Below, piece by piece: positions 41,365 through 50,001 of a stretch of 64,000 bases of DNA. The stretch is from Tidjanibacter sp. (GTDB lineage: Bacteria; Bacteroidota; Bacteroidia; Bacteroidales; Rikenellaceae). A program made the position numbers and the translations under genes. Positions within the stretch are counted from its first letter, which is position 1. Every line of letters starts with the position of its first letter. The notes under the pieces were generated by a model that made no database searches, was not told where the DNA came from, and saw only the letters and a program-made list of their open reading frames with translations. The stretch is from contig JAGBFH010000018.1 in the NCBI GenBank assembly GCA_017936605.1, forward strand, positions 159,816-223,815, read 5' to 3'.

Positions 41365-43215
41365 TTAAATTCCCAACTCTTTAAGGTAACCTTTGAGCGT
41401 CTCGAGGACATTGTCCCTTACGCTGATGAAGTGGGTGATGCCCTGTGCCTTGAGCTCCTCTGCGCAAGCGGGAGCACCGGCAACTACAACGATAGCGTCG
41501 CCACCGATGAGTTTGGCAACCTCGGGTGCGAGGGTAGCGTAGTCGTCATCCGACGAGCAGACAACAACGATGTCGGCCTTGGCCTCTTTGGCAGCCTTCA
41601 CGCCCTCCTCAACCGATGCGAAGAAGGTGTTGTCCTGAACCTTGATACCGGCGCAAGCGAAGAAGTTGCAGCTGAACTGTGCCCTTGCGCGAGCCATTGC
41701 GAGGCTGCCACAAGTGAGCATAAATGCCTTGGGAGCCTTGCCGCTGGCGTCTACTGCCAGACGCATAGCCTCAAACTGCTCGCCACCACGGTAGGGAACA
41801 AGAGCGTTCTCGGTAGCCTCGCAAGTGCAACCACACTCTGCTTTCTGACCCTCCAGAACCTCGCCGAAGTTGGGGAACTGGTTGGTACCGAGCAGGGTGA
41901 TGCGGCGGGTAGCCACCTCTTTGTTCTTCTTCTCGGCCGAAGCCTTCACGCGTGCGCTGATGGTGCCGGCGTGGAATGCTGCGATGTAGCCACCTGCGTT
42001 CTCAACCTCGAGGAAGATTTTCCAAGCCTCCTCGGCAATCGAAGCGGTGAGGTTCTCGATGTAGTAGGAGCCACCTGCGGGGTCAACTACATTGTCGAAG
42101 TGAGCCTCGTTCTTCAGCAGCAGCTGAACATTGCGAGCGATGCGCTCCGAGAACTCGTCGTTCTTGGTGGTTGCGGCGTTGAAGGGGAGAACCTCCAGCG
42201 AGTGAACGCCACCGATAGCGGCACTCATAGCCTCGGTAGTACCACGGAGCATATTTACATACGAATCGTAGACGGTCTGGTTCCACATCGAGGTAACGGC
42301 GTGGAGGTAGATTTTCTCGGCGCATTTGCACTCGGGCTCATAGGCGCTCATAATGTTGGCCCAGAGGATGCGTGCAGCGCGGAGTTTTGCAATCTCCATA
42401 AAGTAGTTGGAGGTGATGGAGGTGGTGAAGCGGATGCTCTTTGCGGCCTCGGTAGCGGTGAGGCCCCTCTTCATAAGCTCCACAACCATCTCGTGACCTG
42501 CGGCCATCATATAGCCGAGCTCCTCAACGATGGTCGAGCCGCTGTTGCCGACGATCGAGCCATCGATACCTGCGAAGCGCAAGTGGCCGAACTCTTTGCC
42601 GTAGCGTTTGATGTAGCCTGCGATTTTGTCGAAGCACTCGTCGCCGCGCTCTTTCTCGCAGCAGAATTTGCCGAAACGGGTGAGGCCCCACATCAGGGGG
42701 TCGAAATCGAAGGCGATGCGTACAGCCTCTTTGTCGAAGCCTGCTGCCCACTCCATAACGGGCTCCACGATGGTGGTGTTGGAGGTGCAGATGTAGAATA
42801 CGATCTCGTTCTTGGTGGGGTCGATGCCGGCGGTGAGAGCCTCAACGAACTCTTTGTCCACCTCTTTGCAGATCTCGAAAGCAACGCTCTCGGCGCCACA
42901 CTCGAAAGCCTGGAGGGCCTTTTTGTTGGCCTCTGCGGGGCACTCTACATAGATGGTCTGGAATACTTTCCACCTGTTGCAGTTCTTAACGCCGCGAACA
43001 TAGGGGAACTCTCCTGCGGTAGTGCCGAGGAATTTCACCTCTGCGAGGTCCTCTGCACGGTAGTAGGGGCGGACATTGAAGCCCTCTGCTGTGCGCCAAA
43101 CCAGTTTTTTCTGGTAGTCGGCACCTTTGAGGTCGGTGTTAATGACGGCCTCCCACGCCTCTGTGGAGACTGCGGGGAACTCATCGAACAACCTTTCGTA
43201 CTTGTTGTTTGCCAT
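41365..43215 (-). CDS. mutA: Methylmalonyl-CoA mutase small subunit
   Basis: A 616-residue heterodimer partner of MutB. It keeps the barrel-like fold (RPYYRAEDL, FPYVRGVKNCNRWKVFQTIY, FTTSITSNYFMEIAKLRAARILW) but lacks the DxHxxG cobalamin motif in its C-terminal domain, as usual for the non-catalytic subunit. The frame opens at 43362, but MANNKYERLFDEF at 43215 is the right start, about 105 bp after a TATATTTG box. Confidence 0.94.
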   Translation of the reverse strand: MANNKYERLFDEFPAVSTEAWEAVINTDLKGADYQKKLVWRTAEGFNVRPYYRAEDLAEVKFLGTTAGEFPYVRGVKNCNRWKVFQTIYVECPAEANKKALQAFECGAESVAFEICKEVDKEFVEALTAGIDPTKNEIVFYICTSNTTIVEPVMEWAAGFDKEAVRIAFDFDPLMWGLTRFGKFCCEKERGDECFDKIAGYIKRYGKEFGHLRFAGIDGSIVGNSGSTIVEELGYMMAAGHEMVVELMKRGLTATEAAKSIRFTTSITSNYFMEIAKLRAARILWANIMSAYEPECKCAEKIYLHAVTSMWNQTVYDSYVNMLRGTTEAMSAAIGGVHSLEVLPFNAATTKNDEFSERIARNVQLLLKNEAHFDNVVDPAGGSYYIENLTASIAEEAWKIFLEVENAGGYIAAFHAGTISARVKASAEKKNKEVATRRITLLGTNQFPNFGEVLEGQKAECGCTCEATENALVPYRGGEQFEAMRLAVDASGKAPKAFMLTCGSLAMARARAQFSCNFFACAGIKVQDNTFFASVEEGVKAAKEAKADIVVVCSSDDDYATLAPEVAKLIGGDAIVVVAGAPACAEELKAQGITHFISVRDNVLETLKGYLKELGI

Positions 43216-43320
43216 AACTTTTGTTTGATGTGAGTTTATAGTTAGTTGATTGTATTGTTTGTGTTCTGTTTTGTGCTGTTTTTCCTCGTGTGCGTGTGCG
43301 CATACGCCCACATTAGTCCG

Positions 43321-43328
43321 CAAATATA
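43321..43328 (-). promoter_or_regulatory. -7 box of the mutA-mutB promoter
   Basis: TATATTTG on the reverse strand, leaving a leader of about 100 nt. Confidence 0.5.
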
Positions 43329-43368
43329 CTAATTTTTCTCTACTTGTTCCTTTTTTCCACACAAAAAG

Positions 43369-43401
43369 TGCCTGCCCGACACATCTTTGTCGAGCAGGTA
43401 C
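43369..43401 (-). terminator. Terminator of the orphan barrel gene
   Basis: CCTGCTCGACA / TGTCGGGCAGG stem on the reverse strand followed by CACTTTTTGTG; one mismatch. Confidence 0.75.
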
Positions 43402-43440
43402 CGCTTCTGCGCATTTTCCTACTGATAGGATTCAGCCTCT

Positions 43441-43914
43441 TTAGAACGAATAGCCGATAGAGGCACCCCAGAATTTCAATGCTCTTTGACTAAAGGATGT
43501 GTCGTTGATGAAAATCATTGATGCGCCTACGGACCAATTCTGCCATTCTACTCCGGCAGATGATTTAAGGTAAAGGTCGAAAGTGTTGCTCATTTCTTGG
43601 ATTCCTACCTTGCAATCCACAAAAGGAGCAATTGGCCAAGGTCCAATAGTAACTCTGTTGTGTAGAAAGATGGGAATTATCCATTCGCCGTGTCTACCCG
43701 AAGTCACATAGCCAGTGCCGACACCTACGAATAGATGGTCATTAAGTTGCGTTCCATAGGATGCAAGTACTTCACAACTAATGGGAGCTTTGCTCTCCAC
43801 GAAAAGATAGTCAAAGGAGATGTTTGTTTTCCACTTGCTGCTTGAAAGAGTCTGTGCCTGGGTTAAACCAGCATAGAGCAGCAGGGATAGCAGCAATAAT
43901 GTAGTCTTTTTCAT
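43441..43914 (-). CDS. Small exported outer-membrane barrel protein
   Basis: A 157-residue protein: signal peptide MKKTTLLLLSLLLYAGLTQA, then alternating strand pattern ending in the barrel-like KFWGASIGYSF. Similar in style to the 16736 gene, and likewise AT-rich compared with the window. A longer frame to 44001 is rejected because the signal peptide begins at 43914. Function unknown; monocistronic. Confidence 0.7.
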   Translation of the reverse strand: MKKTTLLLLSLLLYAGLTQAQTLSSSKWKTNISFDYLFVESKAPISCEVLASYGTQLNDHLFVGVGTGYVTSGRHGEWIIPIFLHNRVTIGPWPIAPFVDCKVGIQEMSNTFDLYLKSSAGVEWQNWSVGASMIFINDTSFSQRALKFWGASIGYSF

Positions 43915-44463
43915 CTTTGTAATGTTTTTGTTTGCATCTGGGCGCTGAAATGCAAGGTGAATAAAAATTGAAAAAGAAATGCAGCGCCTAAAATTACTCA
44001 TTAAGCAAAATGGAAAAATACCTTCAGAGAAAATAAAATAAGATATACTCCAGACACAAACTGTACCCCAATGGGGTGCAACAAGCGAAAGAAATGATTA
44101 GCTCACCTTGTCTTCAAATAATGTATAATGCTATGTCACTTAAAAAATAACCTCGGGGAGCAAGCTCCCGCCACTTCGTATAGTTATTGTTTTTTAGTTT
44201 CTGTTCACAATATAATGCAATTGTGTGAAAATGACAATTAGATGTAGGTATTTTCTACAAAAAAGAGTGTTTTTTGCGGCGGGGAGGGTAAATCTGCGCA
44301 TCGAAGAGGGTGGTATGTGTCATCTATGGGCGGGCCGAGAGGCTGCAAGGAAGGGGTGTGGCTCGTGGCAGTTTGGCAATGTCGAGGGTGGGGCGGAGGT
44401 CTCCTTTTTTTCTTTTTCCGAAGAATGTTTTACTTTTGTGCTACACTAACTCGAAAACTTACG
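43915..44463. other. AT-rich 0.5-kb spacer
   Basis: No gene is supported. It contains a long imperfect hairpin (AAAAAATAAC ... GTTATTGTTTTTT, about 44144-44195) with an inner GGGAGC/GCTCCC stem, and the TACTTTTG promoter box of the ComEA-like gene at 44431-44438. Confidence 0.5.
44431..44438 (+). promoter_or_regulatory. -7 box of the ComEA-like gene
   Basis: TACTTTTG, 25 bp before the ATG at 44464. Confidence 0.55.
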
Positions 44464-45762
44464 ATGGCTCGACTTTTCTCAAAGCAAGAGATTCGCGGCT
44501 TGGCGCTGCTGCTCCCACTTCTCGCTGTGGGGGTGTGGATTGCTGTGAGCGCCCTCGTGGGTGGCGAGCCCGAGCCCGAGGCCGACACCCAAGCCGTTGT
44601 GGCAGCAGGAGAGGGGACCGACACGCTCCGTTTGCGCCCGTTCGACCCCAACACGGTGACCTACGAGGAGTTGCGCGAGATGGGCATCGACAAGCGTGTG
44701 GCACGCGGCATTGTGAAGTACCGCACCGCGGGCCGCACCTACGCCATACCAGAGGATGTGGCCGTAGTCTACGGGCTCAGCGACTCGCTCTACGCCCTGC
44801 TGAAGCCCCACATCTCCATAGGCGAGCCCTATAGGCTCAAGCCCTACGCCTCCACCCATCTTGAACGCCCCACAACCGCCTCTGCCCGAAGGAGTTTCAA
44901 GCCCGCACCCTTTGACCCCAACACCCTCACTGCCGAGGGTTTTTATGAGTTGGGATGTTTTACCGCTCGTCAGGCCGAGGCGTTGGTGGACTACCGCGAG
45001 CGTGTGGGAGGTTTCCGCTCCCTGCTCGAGTTCCGCGACTGCTACCTCATAGACAGCGCCCTCTACGCCCAGATGGAGCCCTACATCGTCTTGAGTGAGG
45101 TCGCCCAGGCCGCCTCCGCACCCCACACTCGCGCCTTCCGCAACATCCCCTTCGACCCCAACACCCTCTCCGCCGAAGGTTTTTATGAGTTGGGATGTTT
45201 TACCGCAAGGCAGGCTCAGGCGCTCGTTGACTACCGCACCCGTCAGGGCGGCTTTCGCAGCGAGCTCGAGTGGCGCGATTGTTACCTCATAGATAGCGCC
45301 CTCTGGGAGCAGACAAAGCCCTACCTACGACTCTCACCACTGCCCAAAAAGCTCGTCGAGCTCAATAGCGCCGACTCCCTCGCCCTCGTAGCCCTCCCGG
45401 GCATAGGCCCACGCACCGCCCACGACATACTGCTCTATCGTGAGCGCCTCGGAGGCTACTACTCTGTGGCTCAACTGCTGGACCTCAAGGTGGTAACCGA
45501 AGAGAATTATAGACTCTTTTGTGAAGAATTTTGGTGCGATAGTTGCAAAATTCGGAAAATTGATATTAACTTTGCACCCCCAAAGGAGTTGGCGGAACAT
45601 CCGTACATAACAACCCCGAGGCTACGAAAGATACTTTTAACACGACAAACGAAAGGAGGCTGGAAAGGACTGGAAGAGTTCAAAAAGGATGACATATTCA
45701 GTAGTGAGGAGGTCGAAAGACTTGCCCCATACTTCCGGTTCGACTCCGTCGTAATAGAGTGA
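44464..45762 (+). CDS. ComEA-like multi-HhH membrane-anchored protein
   Basis: A 432-residue protein with an N-terminal membrane anchor (about residues 11-33) and five helix-hairpin-helix modules: three starting FDPNT, then VELNSADSLALVALPGIGPRT (ComEA-like), then KIDINFAPPKELAEHP. HhH domains bind DNA non-specifically, so a role in DNA uptake or binding at the cell surface is plausible. Modules 2 and 3 are a recent duplication (240-bp period). The frame extends upstream to 44317, but that crosses the promoter. Confidence 0.82.
   Translation: MARLFSKQEIRGLALLLPLLAVGVWIAVSALVGGEPEPEADTQAVVAAGEGTDTLRLRPFDPNTVTYEELREMGIDKRVARGIVKYRTAGRTYAIPEDVAVVYGLSDSLYALLKPHISIGEPYRLKPYASTHLERPTTASARRSFKPAPFDPNTLTAEGFYELGCFTARQAEALVDYRERVGGFRSLLEFRDCYLIDSALYAQMEPYIVLSEVAQAASAPHTRAFRNIPFDPNTLSAEGFYELGCFTARQAQALVDYRTRQGGFRSELEWRDCYLIDSALWEQTKPYLRLSPLPKKLVELNSADSLALVALPGIGPRTAHDILLYRERLGGYYSVAQLLDLKVVTEENYRLFCEEFWCDSCKIRKIDINFAPPKELAEHPYITTPRLRKILLTRQTKGGWKGLEEFKKDDIFSSEEVERLAPYFRFDSVVIE
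45543..45574 (+). promoter_or_regulatory. Promoter inside the ComEA-like gene, probably for rpsU
   Basis: TTG (45543-45545)-N21-TAACTTTG (45567-45574), in an AT-rich patch within coding sequence 308 bp upstream of rpsU. Confidence 0.5.
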
Positions 45763-45881
45763 TAACCAACAACTAAAAGCCCGTTGGGAGTGGGCGCCAA
45801 AGGGTGCAAATAGCACCGCCGAAGCAAATCAACCAAAACAAACAAAACGACAAAAATAAAAACTAAAAAAAGTATACTACT

Positions 45882-46076
45882 ATGATTATTATGCCTGTAA
45901 AAGAGGGCGAGAACATCGAGCGCGCCCTGAAGAAATTCAAACGCAAATATGAGCGCACCGGCGTTCTCAAAGAGCTCCGCGCACGCCAGTACTTCATCAA
46001 ACCCAGCTGGGCAAAACGCGAGAAGATGCAGCACGCTGTTTATGTAGAGCAGCTGCACCGTATGGACGAGGAGTAG
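45882..46076 (+). CDS. rpsU: 30S ribosomal protein S21
   Basis: A 64-residue basic protein: MIIMPVKEGENIERALKKFK, RKYERTGVLKELRARQYF, then a positively charged tail, the standard Bacteroidota S21. S21 participates in initiation near the anti-Shine-Dalgarno region. A terminator follows at 46121. Confidence 0.96.
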   Translation: MIIMPVKEGENIERALKKFKRKYERTGVLKELRARQYFIKPSWAKREKMQHAVYVEQLHRMDEE

Positions 46077-46120
46077 AAAACGCGCATAGCGAGCGACTGC
46101 TTCGTCATACAACAAAAAAT

Positions 46121-46164
46121 ATGCTCTGGCATTTACGCTTAGTAATATGCCAGAGCATTTTTTT
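46121..46164. terminator. Bidirectional terminator between rpsU and miaB
   Basis: ATGCTCTGGCAT / ATGCCAGAGCAT stem with a 14-nt loop, then TTTTTTT. The 28-nt core (46127-46154), including the loop TTACGCTTAGTAAT, is repeated exactly at 58181-58208. Confidence 0.85.
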
Positions 46165-46188
46165 GGTCTAATGGCTAACGGCTTACCT

Positions 46189-47550
46189 CTACTTCACCAG
46201 TTCGCCAAAGAGGGTTGCGGAGGAGCAGTCGGTGATGGTGACCATTGCGTAGTCACCCGCACCCAAGCCCTCGGCAGCGTCGAACACCACCATCTTATTC
46301 TGCGATGTGCGGCCACAAAGTTGTTTGTCGCTACGCTTGGAGAAGCCCTCAATTAGCACCTCGAAGGTCTTGCCCACATCGCGGCGATTGGAGGCGATGG
46401 AGAGTTCGTTCTGGAGGTTGATAATCTCGGTCAGTCGGCGTGTCTTCTCCTGCTCGGTCACATCGTCGGTCATATGGCGTGCGGCATAGGTGTTGGGCCT
46501 CAGCGAGAACTTGAACATAAAGGCGCTCTCGTAGCCCACCTCACGCATAAGCGAGAGGGTCTCGGCGTGGTCCTCGAGGGTCTCGGAGCAGAAGCCCGCA
46601 ATGAGGTCCGTAGTGATGGCGCAGTCGGGCATAGCGGCCCTGATGGCGGCTATGCGACCGAGGTACCACTCGCGGGTGTACTTGCGGTTCATAAGACCCA
46701 GCATACGGGTGCTGCCGCTCTGCGCGGGCAGGTGGATGGCCTTACAGATGTTGTGATGGGAGGCCATAACCTCAATAAGCCTATCGGAGAGGTCCTTGGG
46801 ATGGGAGGTTGCGAACCTCACGCGCAGGTCGGGAGCCACCGCCGCGGCCATCTCCATAAGTCGTGGAAAGTCCACAACAACCTCGCCCTCTGCGTTTTTC
46901 CAGCGGTAGGAGTTCACATTCTGGCCGAGCAGCGTCACCTCACGGTAGCCTGCCGCATAGATTTCGCGCAGCTCGCGCAGGATGGTCTCGGGATCGCGGC
47001 TACGCTCAATACCGCGGGTGTAGGGCACCACGCAGTAGGCGCACATATTTATACAGCCGCGCATAATGCTCACAAAGGCGCTCACACCATTCGAGTCGAG
47101 CCTCACGGGTCGAATATCGCCGTATGTCTCCTCCTGCGAGAGGGCCACATTGATGCCCTTACCACCCGCCGAGGCTGCCGCCACAAGGCGTGGCATATCG
47201 CGGTAGGAGTCGGGGCCGGCCACAATATCCACAATGGGCTCACGCTCCAGGAGTTGCTCCTTGAGCCTCTCGGCCATACAGCCCACAATGCCCACAATCA
47301 GAGAGCGTTTGGCCCTCTTGAAACGCTGAAACTCCTTGAGCCTACCCCAGATGCGCTGTTCGGCATTGTCGCGAATGGAGCAGGTGTTCACCAGGATGAT
47401 GTCGGCCTCCTCTATCTTGTCGGTGTAGATGAAGCCCTCCTGCTGCATTATGGATACAATAATCTCGGTGTCGCCGACATTCATCTGGCAACCGTAGGTC
47501 TCAATGTAGAGTTTTCGTCCGCCACCCGTCGCTATTTTTGATATTTCCAT
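46189..47550 (-). CDS. miaB: tRNA-2-methylthio-N6-dimethylallyladenosine synthase
   Basis: A 453-residue radical-SAM methylthiotransferase acting on i6A37 of tRNA. The N-terminal cluster domain has YIETYGCQMNVGDTE, NTCSIRDNAEQR and GCMAERLKEQL. The radical-SAM motif is MRGCINMCAYCVVPYTRG (CxxxCxxC). A C-terminal TRAM domain (LCGRTSQNKMVVFD) is present. The upstream GTG at 47580 lies in a TATCTTTG box, so MEISKIATGG at 47550 is the start. Confidence 0.96.
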   Translation of the reverse strand: MEISKIATGGGRKLYIETYGCQMNVGDTEIIVSIMQQEGFIYTDKIEEADIILVNTCSIRDNAEQRIWGRLKEFQRFKRAKRSLIVGIVGCMAERLKEQLLEREPIVDIVAGPDSYRDMPRLVAAASAGGKGINVALSQEETYGDIRPVRLDSNGVSAFVSIMRGCINMCAYCVVPYTRGIERSRDPETILRELREIYAAGYREVTLLGQNVNSYRWKNAEGEVVVDFPRLMEMAAAVAPDLRVRFATSHPKDLSDRLIEVMASHHNICKAIHLPAQSGSTRMLGLMNRKYTREWYLGRIAAIRAAMPDCAITTDLIAGFCSETLEDHAETLSLMREVGYESAFMFKFSLRPNTYAARHMTDDVTEQEKTRRLTEIINLQNELSIASNRRDVGKTFEVLIEGFSKRSDKQLCGRTSQNKMVVFDAAEGLGAGDYAMVTITDCSSATLFGELVK

Positions 47551-47579
47551 AGTTAGTTTTTGAAGAGTATTTTCGGGCA

Positions 47580-47587
47580 CAAAGATA
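47580..47587 (-). promoter_or_regulatory. -7 box of the miaB promoter
   Basis: TATCTTTG on the reverse strand, 29 bp before the miaB ATG. Confidence 0.5.
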
Positions 47588-47595
47588 CCTTTTAG

Positions 47596-47795
47596 AATTG
47601 AAAATTGAAAATTGAAAATTGAGAACTGAGAATTATCATTCCCTTCCCTAAGTTAGGGGAGGGTCCGCGAAGCGGGGGAGAGGTCTGTTGTGCTTCGGCA
47701 GAAGAATGGGAGAGATGGGAGAGATGGGAGAAATGGGATGACCAACCCTTTATCTCTCCTACCTCTCCTATTGTCGGTCGATGGCCGACTGTAGA
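47596..47795. repeat. Heptamer run and mosaic repeat copy
   Basis: 47596-47633 is an AAAATTG run. 47640-47735 holds the module with CCTAAGTTAGGGGAGGGTCC, gcgaagcgggggagaggtc and then 9-mers gagatggga. 47770-47797 contains tcggtcgatggccgactgtag words. No gene is visible. Confidence 0.75.
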
Positions 47796-47798
47796 CAA

Positions 47799-47834
47799 AA
47801 ACAAAGCGCAACCTCAGTGGGTTGCGCTTTGTTT
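47799..47834 (-). terminator. Terminator of the YitT-like gene
   Basis: A 15-bp stem AAACAAAGCGCAACC / GGTTGCGCTTTGTTT, loop TCAGTG, directly after the YitT-like stop codon. Confidence 0.85.
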
Positions 47835-47837
47835 TTT

Positions 47838-48791
47838 TTAGGCGTTGGTATTCTCGTCGATTTCGAACTTCTTGAAGCCGTCGCCGTAGGTCTCGTGGGC
47901 ATCCACAACCACAACAAACGACTGCTCGTCGATCTCGCGGAGTTTACTCTTAACGGTAGCAATCTCTTTGCGGCTCACAACCAAGAAGAGCATATTGCGC
48001 TCCTTGTCGGTGTACATACCGCTCGACTTGATGTAGGTGCCACCGCGGCCCAACTCGTGGAGGATATATTGTTTGATCTCTTCGTTCTTCTCGGAGATGA
48101 CAAAGAGGAGTTTTTCGTAGGTTGCACCATCCAGCACAAAATCTACTGCCTTGCTGCTCACAAAGATGCTCACGAGCGAGTAGAGGGGCAGCAGCCAATC
48201 CTGGAAACGCAACATACCGATGACCACAATGCTACTCTCGACGATGACCATAGCAGTGGAGAACTTCATCTTGCAGAACTTGCTGATAATCATCGACACG
48301 ATGTCGGTGCCACCCGAGGTTGCACCACCACGGATGATGATACCCACACCCGCACCAATCAGCAGACCACCAAAGATGGAGGCCATCAAGGGGTCGTCGG
48401 CAAAGTTGAACGAGGTGGCAATCCAGCCGTTATCGTAATAGGGGCCCTCACCCACCAGGTTGGTCAGACCATTCATCACCAGAGGTGAGATGAGTGCGGC
48501 ATAGATGGTCTTGGCACCGAAGCTGCCACCAAAGACCAACAGGCCTATAATCATCAGCGGAATGTCGAACATAAAGCCGAAGGTACCCGTGGGAATCGAG
48601 GGGAAGATGTCGTGGAGCACACGACCCAGACCATAGACACCACCGGGGATGATTTTGTAGGGGTTGGTGAAGAGGGCGAAACCTGCCGACATCACAACAA
48701 CACCCACGGTCACTACCAACCAAGAGAGAAGATTCTTGAGGGTGAAAAACTCCTTCGCATTGAAGGCTTTGAATTTGATTTTTGCGCTCAT
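47838..48791 (-). CDS. YitT-family membrane protein (DUF161/DUF2179)
   Basis: A 317-residue protein with five or six membrane segments (about residues 18-220, including FALFTNPYKIIPGGVYGLG and GVGIIIRGGATSGGTDIVSM) and a cytoplasmic C-terminal DUF2179 domain (about 235-310, RGGTYIKSSGMYTDKERNML). Transport function is suspected but unproven in this family. The frame extends to 48959, but MSAKIKFKAF at 48791 is the start. A TATATTTG box lies at 48928-48935. Confidence 0.9.
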   Translation of the reverse strand: MSAKIKFKAFNAKEFFTLKNLLSWLVVTVGVVVMSAGFALFTNPYKIIPGGVYGLGRVLHDIFPSIPTGTFGFMFDIPLMIIGLLVFGGSFGAKTIYAALISPLVMNGLTNLVGEGPYYDNGWIATSFNFADDPLMASIFGGLLIGAGVGIIIRGGATSGGTDIVSMIISKFCKMKFSTAMVIVESSIVVIGMLRFQDWLLPLYSLVSIFVSSKAVDFVLDGATYEKLLFVISEKNEEIKQYILHELGRGGTYIKSSGMYTDKERNMLFLVVSRKEIATVKSKLREIDEQSFVVVVDAHETYGDGFKKFEIDENTNA

Positions 48792-49130
48792 AAAGATTTG
48801 TGTAGTTATAGTTAGTTTTCTTGTTTTTCTGTTCAAACACTCCCACCTCGACCCCAAAGCCCAACAAATCGTTATAATATTATACCGTTTTTGCCATCCG
48901 CAGAGCCAAGTGATGTGCAATAATCCACAAATATAGGTGTTTTTGTTAAAAACCCTCACATATCGGGCCGATTTTTGTTGAAAAATTTAACCTCCCCACC
49001 CCTGTATGTGCCCACTTTTCGCTGTCCGAAAGGGGGTCAAAAATGTTTGCCCGGGGAGCAATCGGACCCATTGGGCATCGTAGCAAAAGTGGGCCAAAAG
49101 GGGGTCGATTGGTGGGGTTGGGAGGGCGAA

Positions 49131-49162
49131 TTTGGGAGATTGAAAAAAGTTATGTATCTTTG
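49131..49162 (+). promoter_or_regulatory. plsY promoter
   Basis: TTTG (49131-49134)-N20-TATCTTTG (49155-49162), a full match to the Bacteroidota promoter layout, 70 bp upstream of plsY. Confidence 0.7.
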
Positions 49163-49231
49163 TTTGTTGTGACCCTCGGGCTGTGCTATCCTCTGGATAG
49201 CAATCACCCGACTATAAAACAGTGATAAACT

Positions 49232-49876
49232 ATGGATTGGATACTATTTTTTGCAATACATATTGGAGCCTATCTGCTGGGCTCAATTCCGAGCGCCGTA
49301 TGGATTGGCAAGATCTTCTATGGGGTGGATGTGCGCACCCAGGGCAGCGGCAATGCGGGCACCACAAATGTGCTTCGCGTGCTCGGCGCCAAGGCCGCAC
49401 TCCCCGTCTTTTTGATCGATATGCTTAAGGGCTACGCCGCCGTGTCGTTGGTACATCTGGCAGGCTATGAGGCTGATTCCCAGCTGTGGCTCTACACAAA
49501 GATTTCGCTCTGCCTGTTGGCCGTCGTGGGCCATATGTACCCCATCTTTGCGGGCTTCAGGGGCGGCAAAGGTGTGGCCACGCTCGTGGGCGCAATGTTT
49601 GCCTTCTCGGTGGGGGGCATACTCCTCTCGCTGGCGACCTTCTTTGTGATTGTGGCCTTCTCGCACTATGTGTCGGTGGGCTCGATGGTGGGCGGTCTGC
49701 TGCTCCCCTTCTACGCAGCGCTGTGTGGCGACAGCAGCCCCATACTGATGGGCTTCTTCGGCTTCATTTCGCTCCTTTTGTTCTACACCCACAGAACCAA
49801 CATAGGCCGTCTTCTGGCAGGCACCGAGAACAAAACTTACCTTTTTGGCCGTAGTAAGGAGAAGGCCAAAGAGTAG
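49232..49876 (+). CDS. plsY: Acyl-phosphate glycerol-3-phosphate acyltransferase
   Basis: A 214-residue polytopic membrane acyltransferase starting phospholipid synthesis. The three PlsY motifs are visible: GSIPSAVWIGK with GSGNAGTTNVLRVLG, FRGGKGVATLVG, and the C-terminal YTHRTNIGRLLAGTENK. Length is normal. It has its own promoter, and the next gene again has its own promoter, so the two are probably separate units despite lying 126 bp apart. Confidence 0.95.
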   Translation: MDWILFFAIHIGAYLLGSIPSAVWIGKIFYGVDVRTQGSGNAGTTNVLRVLGAKAALPVFLIDMLKGYAAVSLVHLAGYEADSQLWLYTKISLCLLAVVGHMYPIFAGFRGGKGVATLVGAMFAFSVGGILLSLATFFVIVAFSHYVSVGSMVGGLLLPFYAALCGDSSPILMGFFGFISLLLFYTHRTNIGRLLAGTENKTYLFGRSKEKAKE

Positions 49877-49884
49877 GCAGCATT

Positions 49885-49916
49885 TTTGCTATTTGGAATA
49901 GAGAACCCTATCTTTG
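49885..49916 (+). promoter_or_regulatory. Promoter of the acyl-CoA ligase gene
   Basis: TTTG (49885-49888)-N20-TATCTTTG (49909-49916), 86 bp before the ATG at 50002. Confidence 0.7.
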
Positions 49917-50001
49917 CGGTCGCATTCCGAAGCCACGGGTGACAAGAGAGAACCACACCCTTTCGGAGGCACCAACACGAGATAACATAAAATACAATTT
50001 T

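Noticed and set aside
41431..43233. Forward ORF of 600 codons
   Set aside because: Antisense to mutA, which has clear family motifs; the forward frame has none.
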